Below are positions 43,141 through 52,098 of a stretch of 64,000 nucleotides of DNA, in pieces. The translations under genes were made by a program, and so were the position numbers. Source of the stretch: Alkalihalobacillus sp. TS-13 (GTDB taxonomy: Bacteria; Bacillota; Bacilli; Bacillales; Fictibacillaceae); the NCBI RefSeq assembly GCF_019720915.1, contig NZ_JAHKSI010000001.1, positions 1,116,001 to 1,180,000 on the forward strand. The letters are read 5' to 3'. The notes under the pieces were generated by a model. The model was not told the origin of the DNA, searched no databases, and was given only the letters and a program-made list of their open reading frames with translations. Within the stretch, counting starts at the first letter, position 1. Every line of letters starts with the position of its first letter.

Positions 43141-43761
43141 ATGGATTTGAACACGATCAGTTATTTTCTATTTGCCTCGATCTTATTGACCATCACACCC
43201 GGACCAGACTTCATGTTTGTATTCGCACAGAGCGTTTCACATGGAAAAAAGGCAGGGATTGCAACTGGCCTTGGACTTTGTACGGGACTGATCGCTCATA
43301 CGTTGGCTGCTGCAGTAGGAATTTCGGCGATCCTTTATCAATCCAGCCTAGCTTTCACGATCATAAAAGTTGCCGGCGCAATCTACCTGTTATACTTAGC
43401 AATCCAAGCTTTCCGAGAAAATGCCAAGCCCGAACAGCAAAAAGTAAAGCAATACACGTTGATGAATCTTTATCGTAAAGGTATTTTCATGAATATCTTG
43501 AATCCTAAAGTGTCGATTTTCTTTTTGGCCTTCCTGCCTCAATTTGTAAAGGTAAACAACGGGCCTATTCCGGTTCAGATGACAATTCTAGGTTTACTCT
43601 TCATCGTACAAGCTCTTCTGATATTCATTGTATTGTCTATTTCAGCAGGTACAATCGGAGAAAAACTTTGGAGTAATGTGACAGTTTTAAGTTGGATCAA
43701 TCGTCTCAAAGGAACTGTATTTGCATTTTTCTCCCTACGGTTATTACTAGAGCAAAAATAA
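43141..43761 (+). CDS. LysE/RhtB family amino acid exporter
   Basis: 206 residues, about six transmembrane helices. TPGPDFMFVFAQSVSHGKKAGIATGLGLCTG is the RhtB-family opening, and FMNILNPKVSIFFLAFLPQFV is the second signature. It exports amino acids such as threonine, homoserine or lysine; specificity unknown. AAAGGGGAAG precedes ATG 43141. The DUF429 gene begins 19 nt downstream, so they probably share a transcript. Confidence 0.92.
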   Translation: MDLNTISYFLFASILLTITPGPDFMFVFAQSVSHGKKAGIATGLGLCTGLIAHTLAAAVGISAILYQSSLAFTIIKVAGAIYLLYLAIQAFRENAKPEQQKVKQYTLMNLYRKGIFMNILNPKVSIFFLAFLPQFVKVNNGPIPVQMTILGLLFIVQALLIFIVLSISAGTIGEKLWSNVTVLSWINRLKGTVFAFFSLRLLLEQK

Positions 43762-43780
43762 GCAGGATGTGATATAGACG

Positions 43781-44548
43781 ATGGCAATACTTCTAGGAAT
43801 CGGTTGGGATGTAGGGGGATGGATGGGTACCAAACAGGGGATCGCAGCTTGTACGTTCAATACGCAGTCTAAAGAACTTCAATGGATCGGAAAACCGAAG
43901 AATACGAAAATCATCGATCATACCCTATGGACACCGCAAAACATCATTCATCAACTGGATCATTCCGTCTCGATCGAGGATTTTGACACCACCGTGCTCG
44001 GGATAGATGCATCGTTGGGTTTTCCTCTTGAATATAAAAAGCTAGTCAATAATGAACGAACTTCTGTCGAAAAGCCTTCCAAAGAAATCTTCAATCCATA
44101 CGCCTATCGCGAAACCGAACGGCATGTATATGAGAGGTTCGGAAAAAAACCATTGTCTGCACCATTTGATAAACTTGGTAACAATGCGACACTTGCGATC
44201 ACCTATGCTATGAATTGGTATCATGAACAATCATTCGTTATCCATCCACAACAAAGGTGGACAAGGGGGGACAAGGTCATCATCGAGGTCTATCCAGCAT
44301 TGATTAAAAGCTTTAAACCTTCAGATATAAAAAACAAAATTCTCTCATTGATACCTGATAACATCCCAATCCATACAGACGCATATGATGCAGCAATTTG
44401 TGCTCTACTCGCACTTCTATACGCAGGAAATGGGGAGGTCCTGAAGAATATATTCCTTAAGGAGCCTTGTATTAAACTGGAAACCGCTACACAGGAAGGT
44501 TGGATCTATTACCCTGTAGTAAAGGTCGAAGATCATGACACCTGTTGA
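43781..44548 (+). CDS. DUF429 domain protein
   Basis: 255 residues with the DUF429 pattern: an N-terminal IGWDVGGWMGTKQGIA segment (RNase H-like Asp), VLGIDASLGFPLE, and a late DAYDAAICALLALL helix with acidic residues. The fold is predicted to be nuclease-like; function unknown. AGGATGTGAT precedes the ATG. Co-oriented with the LysE gene. Confidence 0.75.
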   Translation: MAILLGIGWDVGGWMGTKQGIAACTFNTQSKELQWIGKPKNTKIIDHTLWTPQNIIHQLDHSVSIEDFDTTVLGIDASLGFPLEYKKLVNNERTSVEKPSKEIFNPYAYRETERHVYERFGKKPLSAPFDKLGNNATLAITYAMNWYHEQSFVIHPQQRWTRGDKVIIEVYPALIKSFKPSDIKNKILSLIPDNIPIHTDAYDAAICALLALLYAGNGEVLKNIFLKEPCIKLETATQEGWIYYPVVKVEDHDTC

Positions 44549-44628
44549 CTATAGTCCGCAGGATTCTTCCCTACCATATACGAATTTTGACGATTTTTTC
44601 ATCATTATAGCCGTAGGAGATGTTCAAC

Positions 44629-45357
44629 GTGAAAGACTTGATTTCATTTAATGCGTATGAAGAACTGGCGGATTACTATGCTCGATTTGTAGATACAAAA
44701 CCATTCAATGCGTATTACGAACGACCGGGCACGTTATCACTGCTACCGGATATCGAAGGGAAACATGTTTTGGATGCTGGCTGTGGTGCAGGATGGTACA
44801 CAGAATGGTTCATTAAACAGAGTGCTGCCCAAATCACTTCCATCGATTTCAGTCCGAATATGGTAAAGTTTACGAAAAAGCGAGTTGGCGACAGAGCGGA
44901 AGTCTTCCAGTCTGACCTCAATGAACCATTGGACATGATTGATGATCATTCGATGGATTTAATCGTATCCCCATTGACACTTCATTATCTGAAGAATTGG
45001 GAACTGCCGATGAGAGAATTCAACCGAATTCTGAAAGATAAAGGAAGACTCATATTTTCAGTTCATCATCCATTCATGGATTATGTCGAATTTGAACGTG
45101 ACAATTATTTTGCAACGGAATTATTGACAGATGAATGGGACACACCAGATGGTAAGGTTGAAGTTCAATTTTTTCGGAGGCCATTGAATGAAATACTTAA
45201 ACCACTCCATTTGAATGGTTTTGTCATTGAGAAGCTGATTGAGCCGATGCCTACAGATGAATTCAAACATGCAATACCCGATAAATATGAAAAACTGACC
45301 AAAAAACCGCAATTTCTATTCATACGTGCTCAGAAAACGACAGATTTAAATAAATGA
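44629..45357 (+). CDS. Class I SAM-dependent methyltransferase
   Basis: 242 residues. Motif I is VLDAGCGAGWYTEWF, motif II acid is in TSIDFSPNMV, and LIVSPLTLHYLKNW is motif IV. A UbiE/BioC-like small-molecule methyltransferase with no evident substrate. GTG 44629 is preferred, since TAGGAGA (44614-44620) overlaps the alternative ATG 44620. Confidence 0.85.
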   Translation: MKDLISFNAYEELADYYARFVDTKPFNAYYERPGTLSLLPDIEGKHVLDAGCGAGWYTEWFIKQSAAQITSIDFSPNMVKFTKKRVGDRAEVFQSDLNEPLDMIDDHSMDLIVSPLTLHYLKNWELPMREFNRILKDKGRLIFSVHHPFMDYVEFERDNYFATELLTDEWDTPDGKVEVQFFRRPLNEILKPLHLNGFVIEKLIEPMPTDEFKHAIPDKYEKLTKKPQFLFIRAQKTTDLNK

Positions 45358-45386
45358 AAGAGGCTGACCGGGTCAGCCTCTTTCAT
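45357..45386. terminator. Bidirectional terminator between methyltransferase and DeoR genes
   Basis: Perfect 13-bp stem GAAAGAGGCTGAC/GTCAGCCTCTTTC with loop CGG. Confidence 0.9.
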
Positions 45387-46156
45387 GTTTCATTTGTGAC
45401 TACTAACTTCACATTCGATTTTTCCAACAAAGGGAGGAAATCACTTCTTGGGTTCTGATCAGTTACTAACACATCTAACTCATTGAAAGATAAACATTTA
45501 AATAACTCTTGTGTCCCGAACACAGTTGAATCAGCTAACAAAATTACCTGTTTTCCTCGTTTTGTCATTGCTTTTGTGATCATGCCTTCGTTTTCATTAG
45601 TATAAGTGATACCCTCAGAATCAATACCATCCGCACTGATGAAGATTTTGTCAACAAAATACCGCTTCATATCTTCGAATAAGTATGGACCTTGAAGGGA
45701 CCCATAATTGATATTCAAGCGTCCTCCCAGAAGGCGGAGATCAACATTCTTCCTACTGGAAAGTATTCTTGCTTGTTTCATTGAATTCGTAATAACAACA
45801 CTTGGCACAGACAATATGTCCGCAAGGTATTGAACATGCATTGATGAGTCGAACATCAAGCTATCACCAGGTTGAATGAACGTCAGTGCTACTTTTGCAA
45901 TTGCTCTTTTTTCCTTAGAGATGAAAACCGAATCCTCATGGCGAATCCCTTCCTGATTTTCAGCTTCATTCTTTTCTGAAGCTAGCAGTGCTCCACCTCT
46001 TGTACGAAAAATCTCACCTTGCTCTTCTAGCTTCACTAGATCCCTTCTTGCAGTATCTCGGGAGATACCGTATAGATTCATTATCTTATTTACCGTAATC
46101 CGTTCATTGTCTTTTAAATATTCCATGATCCTCAATAAGCGTTCGTCTTGATACAT
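45383..46156 (-). CDS. DeoR family transcriptional regulator
   Basis: 257 residues. N-terminal DeoR HTH (ERITVNKIMNLYGISRDTARRDLVKLEEQGEIFRTRGGALL) and a C-terminal sugar-phosphate sensor domain (SLMFDSSMHVQYLADIL, DKIFISADGID, LLADSTVFG). Such proteins usually repress a nearby sugar operon, but no sugar gene lies next to it, so its target is remote or only itself. GTGAGG precedes the ATG on the minus strand. Confidence 0.9.
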   Translation of the reverse strand: MYQDERLLRIMEYLKDNERITVNKIMNLYGISRDTARRDLVKLEEQGEIFRTRGGALLASEKNEAENQEGIRHEDSVFISKEKRAIAKVALTFIQPGDSLMFDSSMHVQYLADILSVPSVVITNSMKQARILSSRKNVDLRLLGGRLNINYGSLQGPYLFEDMKRYFVDKIFISADGIDSEGITYTNENEGMITKAMTKRGKQVILLADSTVFGTQELFKCLSFNELDVLVTDQNPRSDFLPLLEKSNVKLVVTNET

Positions 46157-46774
46157 AGCAAAACCTCACTTTTTCTTTTAGACTGCTTTCTAAAAGTTTG
46201 TTGCAAATGCGTGTGGATAAGGAAGATGCTGGAAAGCACGGCACTCCTGCGGTAAAGCAACTAAACGAGTCCCAGCAAGCGGGAAGTGCGTATATTTCTA
46301 AACTATAAAAACAATATTTTATACGAAAACAGTTTTTCTGTATTTTCATTATAAGGCATTTAAGTAATGCGTGCAAAATGACGACCCCCTTTAACTTACA
46401 AATACTTATTGCGACGATCCTTAAATTGACTTATATTTACTTATAAATACTTAATTAAGGAGTGTGTGTTAGTAAGTTAGGATTAATTGCTATTTTTTCT
46501 CTATCTATCCTTGAATTAGGATTAGCTTTTTGTTTCAGCAGAGCGACAATCTCCAGCAGTGTTGAGAAAAACCAGATAACCAGTAGAATATATTTTAATT
46601 ATGTAAACAAGTGTTTATTGGGGCATAGGAATCCGTGTTTTTTTGTATAAGTATAAGAGGAGGATAAGAAGTTCAACTTTTTGTATTCGATGATATCGTG
46701 AATTTCTTAATGTATTGTAAGCAATGAATGGTAAACTATTTTAGCCTTAATGGAAAAAGAGAGGGACGAGGAGA
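46157..46774. other. Long intergenic region with a repeat remnant
   Basis: About 620 nt. At 46225-46300 GGCACTCCTGCGGTAAAGCAACTAAACGAGTCCC resembles the left end of the interspersed repeat, much eroded. A 62-codon frame at 46462-46650 has AAGGAG overlapping its GTG and an unremarkable sequence, so I do not call it. Otherwise AT-rich with nothing I can name. Confidence 0.5.
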
Positions 46775-47644
46775 ATGGATTTTCGACAATACCAGGAAGC
46801 GAGTGAATTTGCTAATAGCGCTGAAACGTTTTTACAGAAGGACGAAGCATTAAATAACCTTCCTCTTGGCATTTTGAATCGTTGTCTTCATAATGAGAAA
46901 CAAGGAATCATAACCAAATCGGCTCCATTTTTCGCAACAATTACAGATGATGACAACAAACTTGTTCTCGTATTGATCATGACACCACCTTTTAATTTAG
47001 GAGTATTTGGTGACAGTTCTCACATACAGAGTAATGAAGCGATTGAACATGCAATTGCAAGCCTTAAAAAGATGCCGCTAAAAGTACCTGGTGTAATTGG
47101 CACCAAACATCTTGCAGGAACGTTCGCTGAAAAATGGTGTTCAAACGATAAGATAATATATGAAACTGCGATGGAACAATGCATTTTTAAATTGACAAAA
47201 GTGAATGATGTTCCCCAAAGTCCGGGGTTCATACGTTTAGCTACAATGGAGGACCATGAACTTCTCTCAAAATGGGGGCATGAATTTTCATTTGTGACTG
47301 AAACCCCATTTACGATTGCTGAAGCGAAAGAAAAAACGAAGGAGTTCATCCATCAAGAAAGCCTATACGTGTGGACCGATGGAGAACCTGTTTCTATGGC
47401 TCGTAAGGCAAGAGGAACATCCAACGGTATGAGTGTGAATTATGTCTACACACCGAAAGAGTATGAAAATAGAGGATACGCTACTTCGTGTGTATCTGAA
47501 TTAAGTCGGATGTTGTTAAAAGAAGGATATGAGTTCTGTACCTTGTATACAGACCTTTCAAATCCTACATCGAACAGTATCTACAAAAGAATCGGATACC
47601 GGCCAATCGGTGATTCAATCGTATATCAATTCAAATCAATCTAA
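46775..47644 (+). CDS. GNAT family N-acetyltransferase
   Basis: 289 residues. The C-terminal half (about 150-285) is the GNAT domain: VNYVYTPKEYENRGYATSCVSEL is the acetyl-CoA pyrophosphate loop (R/QxxGxG/A form), and LYTDLSNPTSNSIYKRIGYRPIG is the family end motif. The N-terminal half resembles an extra, degenerate GNAT-like domain seen in some Bacillus proteins. Substrate unknown. GGACGAGGAG precedes the ATG. Confidence 0.87.
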   Translation: MDFRQYQEASEFANSAETFLQKDEALNNLPLGILNRCLHNEKQGIITKSAPFFATITDDDNKLVLVLIMTPPFNLGVFGDSSHIQSNEAIEHAIASLKKMPLKVPGVIGTKHLAGTFAEKWCSNDKIIYETAMEQCIFKLTKVNDVPQSPGFIRLATMEDHELLSKWGHEFSFVTETPFTIAEAKEKTKEFIHQESLYVWTDGEPVSMARKARGTSNGMSVNYVYTPKEYENRGYATSCVSELSRMLLKEGYEFCTLYTDLSNPTSNSIYKRIGYRPIGDSIVYQFKSI

Positions 47645-47665
47645 GGGAGGGAGGATAAAACTTAG

Positions 47666-47920
47666 GTGGAAGTCCTTTTTAAAGAAAACCAACGCTTCAC
47701 TAGCTGGTATTTCATCTTTATCGTTTTGTTCCTAATAGAAATGTGGTATGGTTTCATTCAACAAATATACTTCGGAAGACCATTTGGAACGAATCCCGCT
47801 TCTGATACACCATTATGGGTTCTATGGGTTTTATAAGGGGATCCGGGCGGAAAGCGAGTATATTCCCAAAAACAACAATCTATGCGAAAACAGCCTTCAA
47901 TTACATGGATCACAATCTCT
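47666..47920 (+). pseudogene. Truncated DUF6141-like membrane protein gene
   Basis: After GGGAGGGAGG (47645-47654), GTG 47666 opens VEVLFKENQRFTSWYFIFIVLFLIEMWYGFIQQIYFGRPFGTNPASDTPLW, which is like the start of DUF6141 proteins. The frame stops at 47837. A fragment resembling the end of such proteins (GGKRVYSQKQQ or, in another frame, SEYIPKNNNL) follows at once, so the middle is deleted and the frame shifted. The remnant runs into the convergent CDF gene. Confidence 0.6.
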
Positions 47921-48778
47921 ATCTCTGTATTCTATTTGTATCGTTGTATGGTTGATATGGAAATCTTCTTTTAGATGGTCAGATGCTTGCTTCAATAATT
48001 GTTGGTGATCTGTTTCCTCTTCGATTGTTATATGGCAGCTTAACGCAATGTAACCTGAAGTAATCGACCAGACATGAAGATCATGAATATTTTTTATTTC
48101 AGGGAAAGTTGATAGTGAGGATTTAATTTCTTCTATATTAATATGGTCAGGTGTTCCTTCCATCAGTACATGGATCGCTTCCTTTGTCACTCTCCAACCA
48201 CTTATCAAAATAAGTAATGAAACAAAAACACTTGCGATGGGATCAGCATAACCCCAGTCAAGTACAATGATGAAGATCGCTGCGATAATAGCTCCCACCG
48301 AACCAAATAGGTCTCCTAACACATGCAGGAATGCACTTTTCATATTCAAGTTTCCGCTTGTATCACCTTTCATAAGGATATACGCGACGATCAAATTAAC
48401 TACCAACCCAATTATCGCAATCGAAAGCATTCCATCACCAGCCACATATGGTGGTTCAATGAAACGATGATAGGCTTCAAATAAGATGATAAATGAAATG
48501 ACGATAAGGGCAATTCCGTTGATAAAAGCCGCTAGAATTTCAAAACGTTTATAGCCAAAGGTCTTATTGTCACTTGGCTTTTTACTTCCGTAATGGATTG
48601 CTAAAAAACTTAACCCCAGGGAAGCTGCATCACTGAACATATGTCCGGCATCTGAAAGCAATGCCAAACTATTCGTTACTATACCCCCGATCACTTCTAC
48701 AATCATAAAAAGACTGATCAATAGAAAAGATATTTTCAATGCTTTTTTGTTTGCATGATGATCATGTTGGTGACCCAT
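47897..48778 (-). CDS. czcD: Cation diffusion facilitator (CzcD-like)
   Basis: 293 residues. A His-rich cytosolic N-terminus (MGHQHDHHANKK) is followed by six transmembrane helices and a C-terminal metal-binding domain (about 205-290: KNIHDLHVWSITSGYIALSCHI). The transport-site Asp/His residues are in LLSDAGHMFSDAASL (helix II) and FLHVLGDLFGSVGAI (helix V). It exports Zn2+, Co2+ or similar in exchange for protons. The start is set at 48778 after GAGGGGAGGAAAACTT; the frame extends 24 codons further without support. Confidence 0.92.
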   Translation of the reverse strand: MGHQHDHHANKKALKISFLLISLFMIVEVIGGIVTNSLALLSDAGHMFSDAASLGLSFLAIHYGSKKPSDNKTFGYKRFEILAAFINGIALIVISFIILFEAYHRFIEPPYVAGDGMLSIAIIGLVVNLIVAYILMKGDTSGNLNMKSAFLHVLGDLFGSVGAIIAAIFIIVLDWGYADPIASVFVSLLILISGWRVTKEAIHVLMEGTPDHINIEEIKSSLSTFPEIKNIHDLHVWSITSGYIALSCHITIEEETDHQQLLKQASDHLKEDFHINHTTIQIEYRDRDCDPCN

Positions 48779-48981
48779 AAGTTTTCCTCCCCTCGCATGT
48801 CTATTTATTTCTAATAGTTTATACTTTTGTAGTATTTTTAATGAAATCATTAATAAACCATTATATGACTAGTGGACCATAAGGAATAGGTTGAACAACT
48901 TTCATGCTTGAAGCGTCATATTTAACATTGGAAACAAAGATTTTGTATAATAACGATATTGAATACAAAAGGGGGATCCGC

Positions 48982-49299
48982 ATGAAAGAAATAACTTCAG
49001 AACTGGAATTCAACAATCTTATCAATCGATCTAGGCAAACTGTAATCAAATTCGTTACCGGTTGGTGCCCAGATTGCAAACGTCTCGATATGTTCATTGG
49101 GGATATCATCGAAGAAAACCAGGATAAAGACTGGTATCAGATCGATAAAGATCAATTCCCGGAAATTGCTGAAAAGTATGAGGTGATGGGAATACCAAGC
49201 TTACTTGTGTTCCGAAGTGGAGAAAAGCTTGCTCACCTGCATAGCGCAAATGCCAAAACACCGGAATCCGTAAAAGAGTTTCTGAATACTGTAAGATAG
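48982..49299 (+). CDS. Thioredoxin family protein (YtpP-like)
   Basis: 105 residues, a single thioredoxin fold. Active site WCPDCK (about residues 29-34) and cis-Pro in MGIPSLLVF. The CPDC centre differs from the CGPC of general thioredoxin and is seen in YtpP-type proteins. It lacks a signal peptide. AAAGGGGGAT precedes ATG 48982; the upstream frame from 48904 has no such site. Confidence 0.88.
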   Translation: MKEITSELEFNNLINRSRQTVIKFVTGWCPDCKRLDMFIGDIIEENQDKDWYQIDKDQFPEIAEKYEVMGIPSLLVFRSGEKLAHLHSANAKTPESVKEFLNTVR

Positions 49300-49304
49300 A
49301 CCAT

Positions 49305-49336
49305 AAGAGGAGACAATCCACGTCTTCTCTTTTTTT
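49305..49336 (+). terminator. Terminator after the thioredoxin-like gene
   Basis: Perfect stem AGAGGAGAC... with GTCTTCTCT (one G-U), 7-nt loop, then TTTTTT. Confidence 0.8.
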
Positions 49337-49445
49337 CATTTAATTAGGCATGTGTCCGTATCGAAATATCAATTTTACAATACTGTAATTAGAGATGGTT
49401 CATCAGTAAATGCTGACCTGGTATTTCCGGAAAGGAGGGGCTATC

Positions 49446-49667
49446 ATGGCAAAGAAAAATAACAAAGAAATCAAGACAAAAAATATAGACAGCAACGAAG
49501 AAGAACAAGAAGAGGTTGTAAATCCTTGGGACGCAATGTGGGGTTTCGGAGAGAACCGAAATGATGAAGAAGTAAGCGATGATGATTCAGATGATGAATA
49601 TGAAGATGAAACAGATGAAGATGAAACAGAAGAGGATGAAAATTCAGACCCTTGGTTCAAATGGTAA
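49446..49667 (+). CDS. Highly acidic small protein, 73 aa
   Basis: Lys-rich N-terminus (MAKKNNKEIKTKN), then NPWDAMWGFGENRND, then a long Asp/Glu tract and a final DPWFKW. There is a strong ribosome site (AAAGGAGGGG) before ATG 49446 and a strong terminator after the stop, so it is a real gene. The two aromatic Trp patches at either end of the acidic tract suggest a docking or metal-binding disordered protein. I do not recognise a family. Confidence 0.75.
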   Translation: MAKKNNKEIKTKNIDSNEEEQEEVVNPWDAMWGFGENRNDEEVSDDDSDDEYEDETDEDETEEDENSDPWFKW

Positions 49668-49675
49668 TCTATTCT

Positions 49676-49704
49676 GGCTGAGATCACACGTCTCAGCCTT
49701 TTTT
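49676..49704 (+). terminator. Terminator after the acidic protein gene
   Basis: Perfect 8-bp stem GGCTGAGA/TCTCAGCC, loop TCACACG, then TTTTTT. Confidence 0.9.
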
Positions 49705-49721
49705 CAAGTATGAATAAAGGC

Positions 49722-49792
49722 TCTATTAGGACTTTGTTGATTTTAAGCAAAATTTGCGACACTCCTGCGGGAAAAGGCGATACCCCGTATAG
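49722..49792 (+). repeat. MITE-like repeat remnant, left end only
   Basis: AGGACTTTGTTGATTTTAAGCAAAATTTGCGACACTCCTGCGGGAAAAGGCGA matches the left end of the repeat at 8972; the remainder is absent after about 70 nt. Confidence 0.75.
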
Positions 49793-49796
49793 TCAA

Positions 49797-49828
49797 AAAA
49801 AGAGCAGCCCCTAAGAACTGCCCTCAAG
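49797..49828 (-). terminator. Terminator of the YjiH gene (minus strand)
   Basis: Read on the minus strand: AGGGCAG/CTGCTCT (one G-U) with a 10-nt loop, then TTTTTTT. Confidence 0.75.
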
Positions 49829-49835
49829 TAATGTA

Positions 49836-51200
49836 TTAAAAAATGATGTGTGCCATCAAAACGATAACAGGCAATGTGACAAGTGTACGTTCTAAGAAGA
49901 TAAGGACCAGGTCTTTAAAGTTTACTGGTATCTTAGAACCGAGCAAAAGGCCACCAACCTCTGACATGTAAATAAGCTGTGTTACAGATAGACAAGCTAT
50001 GATGAACCTTGTCATTTCACTTTCAATGATTTCTACACCGATAAGAGCTGGCAAGAACATATCGGCAAAACCGACGACAATCGTCTGCGCAGCATTGGCA
50101 GCTTCAGGAACCTGCATGAGTTGAAGCAATGGTACAAATGGTTTACCGAGCCATTCAAAAATTGGTGTAGCTGCCTCGATTCCTAATGCGACAGTTCCAA
50201 TTGCCATGACAATCGGGATGACCCCCATCCACATGTCAAGAACGTTTTGGAAGCCGCCTTTGACGATGACATCAAAGCTTTTCGTTTTCTGAGCAGTATT
50301 TGCTGCTGATTTCATCCCCCAGGAAAAGATAGACATACCTTCAGGGATATCTTCAGTATTCCGAACATCTGATTCATCAACATACGTATCCTTCTTTTTT
50401 GATAATGGCGGAATGCGGGGCAGAATCAATGCTGCTACGAATCCAGCCAATACAATTGTCAAATAATATGGACCAAAGTATGCATCTAATTCCAATTGTT
50501 TCAATACGACGATTGTAAATGTGATCGATACGACTGAGAAGGTAGTACCGATTACCGCTGCTTCCCGTTTCGAATAGTTTCCTTCTTCATATTGTTTACT
50601 TGTGAGTAGAACTCCGATCGTTCCATCACCTAGCCATGACGCTAAACAGTCGATGGAAGAGCGACCTGGCAGGGTGAAAATAGGACGCATGATTTTTGTC
50701 AAAAGTGCCCCGAATAATTCTAACAATCCGAAGTTCAGCAATAACGGCAGGAATAACCCTGCGAACAAGAAGACTGAGAATAATACAGGAATTAGGCCAG
50801 TTAATAGTAAGCCGCCAGTATCTGGAGACCAGATCCATTCAGGTCCGATTTCATATAATGTCATAAATGCAAAAATCATACCTAATAATCTCGTAATCAA
50901 CCAGAATGGCCGTACATGAAATAAAGATTTTAGAAAAGTGTTGTTCATGATGAATGCTGGCTTTGCGATGACTGCGATGAAGGAAAGAATGACAGCAAGA
51001 GCAATGATCCATGTCATGATTGCAGGGATACTCTCACCGAGTAATCCTTGTAACCAGTCTGCAAACAATGCAACTGGTATCGTAACTTCACCCTTATAAC
51101 TGATTGGAATCATGAATAGGAATATTCCGATCAACGATGGGATGAGGAATTTCAAATAACTTGTTGTACTAGGTTGAAGCTGTGTTTTCTCGTTGTCCAT
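49836..51200 (-). CDS. YjiH family nucleoside-recognition (Gate) membrane protein
   Basis: 454 residues and about 11 transmembrane helices, with two Gate/nucleoside-recognition regions: RSSIDCLASWLGDGTIGVLLTSKQY in the first half and VVGFADMFLPALIGV in the second. The family is related to SpoIIIA-like and SpmAB/FeoB gate domains; transported substrate unknown. The ATG follows GAGGTGAAATGCACAA on the minus strand. Long untranslated region upstream. Confidence 0.85.
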   Translation of the reverse strand: MDNEKTQLQPSTTSYLKFLIPSLIGIFLFMIPISYKGEVTIPVALFADWLQGLLGESIPAIMTWIIALAVILSFIAVIAKPAFIMNNTFLKSLFHVRPFWLITRLLGMIFAFMTLYEIGPEWIWSPDTGGLLLTGLIPVLFSVFLFAGLFLPLLLNFGLLELFGALLTKIMRPIFTLPGRSSIDCLASWLGDGTIGVLLTSKQYEEGNYSKREAAVIGTTFSVVSITFTIVVLKQLELDAYFGPYYLTIVLAGFVAALILPRIPPLSKKKDTYVDESDVRNTEDIPEGMSIFSWGMKSAANTAQKTKSFDVIVKGGFQNVLDMWMGVIPIVMAIGTVALGIEAATPIFEWLGKPFVPLLQLMQVPEAANAAQTIVVGFADMFLPALIGVEIIESEMTRFIIACLSVTQLIYMSEVGGLLLGSKIPVNFKDLVLIFLERTLVTLPVIVLMAHIIF

Positions 51201-51783
51201 TTGTGCATTTCACCTCGTTGTTAAATAATTTTTGGTATTTCCACCTTTCGCATATATTTTCAAATAATTGACCTAATTAAGGAACAGCTCGTCCACAACT
51301 GTATAAACATGTCAAAATATAAGTCAAAAGAATCAAAGGAAAAATCATGCGAAAGTCGGAAACAAGACCGCTCAAACTGTGTATAAAGATGCATTTATAA
51401 AAACGAAACAGTATAATTATAACATACTTAAATTTTCAAAAAAAGATGAAATTTCAACTATATAAACCATTTTCAAAGCTTCGTATGCATTCCCGTTTCG
51501 GATACCGCTTCAATTAAACGAGCCATAGATAGTTCTTTTTGGTTGAGGTGGGCGATGCTTGCGGATTGCCATTAGAAAAGGAATGAATTTGAAAAGACAA
51601 GAAAGAGGAATAACAGAGCCTAAAGAATTATCGTTATAATTTATAAAAAACACAAAAACTTCTCAAAAATATCGCCACTTGTCCCTATCAAAACCTGTAC
51701 TTTTACATAGTATGTAGTGAAAAGAACATTCTCTTATGGAGAATCGTTTCTTTTAATGACCTGAAGGAAGGAGGATGTCTTTC
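51201..51783. other. Long intergenic region upstream of YjiH and the YjcZ-type gene
   Basis: About 580 nt of AT-rich sequence. I see no riboswitch or RNA gene that I recognise, and no repeat copy. It must hold the divergent promoters of yjiH and the YjcZ-type gene; CATAGTATG at 51707-51715 could be a sigma-K-like -10 element for the latter, which is a guess. Confidence 0.4.
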
Positions 51784-51870
51784 ATGGGTTACGGCTATGG
51801 AGCAGGTTTTGCTTTGATCGTAGTTTTGTTTATTCTCCTTATCATTGTGGGAGTAGCTTTTGTAAGCTAA
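51784..51870 (+). CDS. YjcZ-type sporulation mini-protein, 28 aa
   Basis: MGYGYGAGFALIVVLFILLIIVGVAFVS is characteristic of the YjcZ family: a short Gly/Tyr N-terminus and one hydrophobic helix (residues 9-28). Members are small membrane peptides made during sporulation with unknown roles. AAGGAGGATG at 51767-51776 gives a strong ribosome site. It sits beside the gerP block, consistent with spore expression. Confidence 0.85.
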   Translation: MGYGYGAGFALIVVLFILLIIVGVAFVS

Positions 51871-51962
51871 TTTAACGAAACTGATCATTAAAAGGTAAGC
51901 AAAGGAGTTATCGGACTCCTTTTGCTGCCTGAAATATCATATTACATGTTTGTCATCTTAAT

Positions 51963-52078
51963 AAAGGGTTTGACCATATCAAAGTCAGGCCGCTCCAACA
52001 CGTTGCAAAGTATACATCTCAAAAGATGGCGTGCAGGAGTCTGCCCGGACTGTGGAGGTCAGCCCTTTTCATGTATAA
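51963..52078 (+). other. Long imperfect stem-loop ahead of the GerPF-like gene
   Basis: Outer arms AAAGGGTTTGACC and GGTCAGCCCTTTT, middle arms GTCAGGCCGCTCC and GGAGTCTGCCCGGAC, and inner arms ACACG and CGTG fold into a roughly 115-nt structure with a T-run at its end. It looks like an oversized terminator for the YjcZ-type gene or a small structured RNA; the next ribosome site follows directly. Confidence 0.5.
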
Positions 52079-52098
52079 AGGGGTAAAGGAGAGTAGAT

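Noticed and set aside
46462-46650. 62-codon frame starting at GTG
   Set aside because: The only ribosome-like site overlaps the start codon, and the sequence has no conserved look; mentioned in the intergenic entry.
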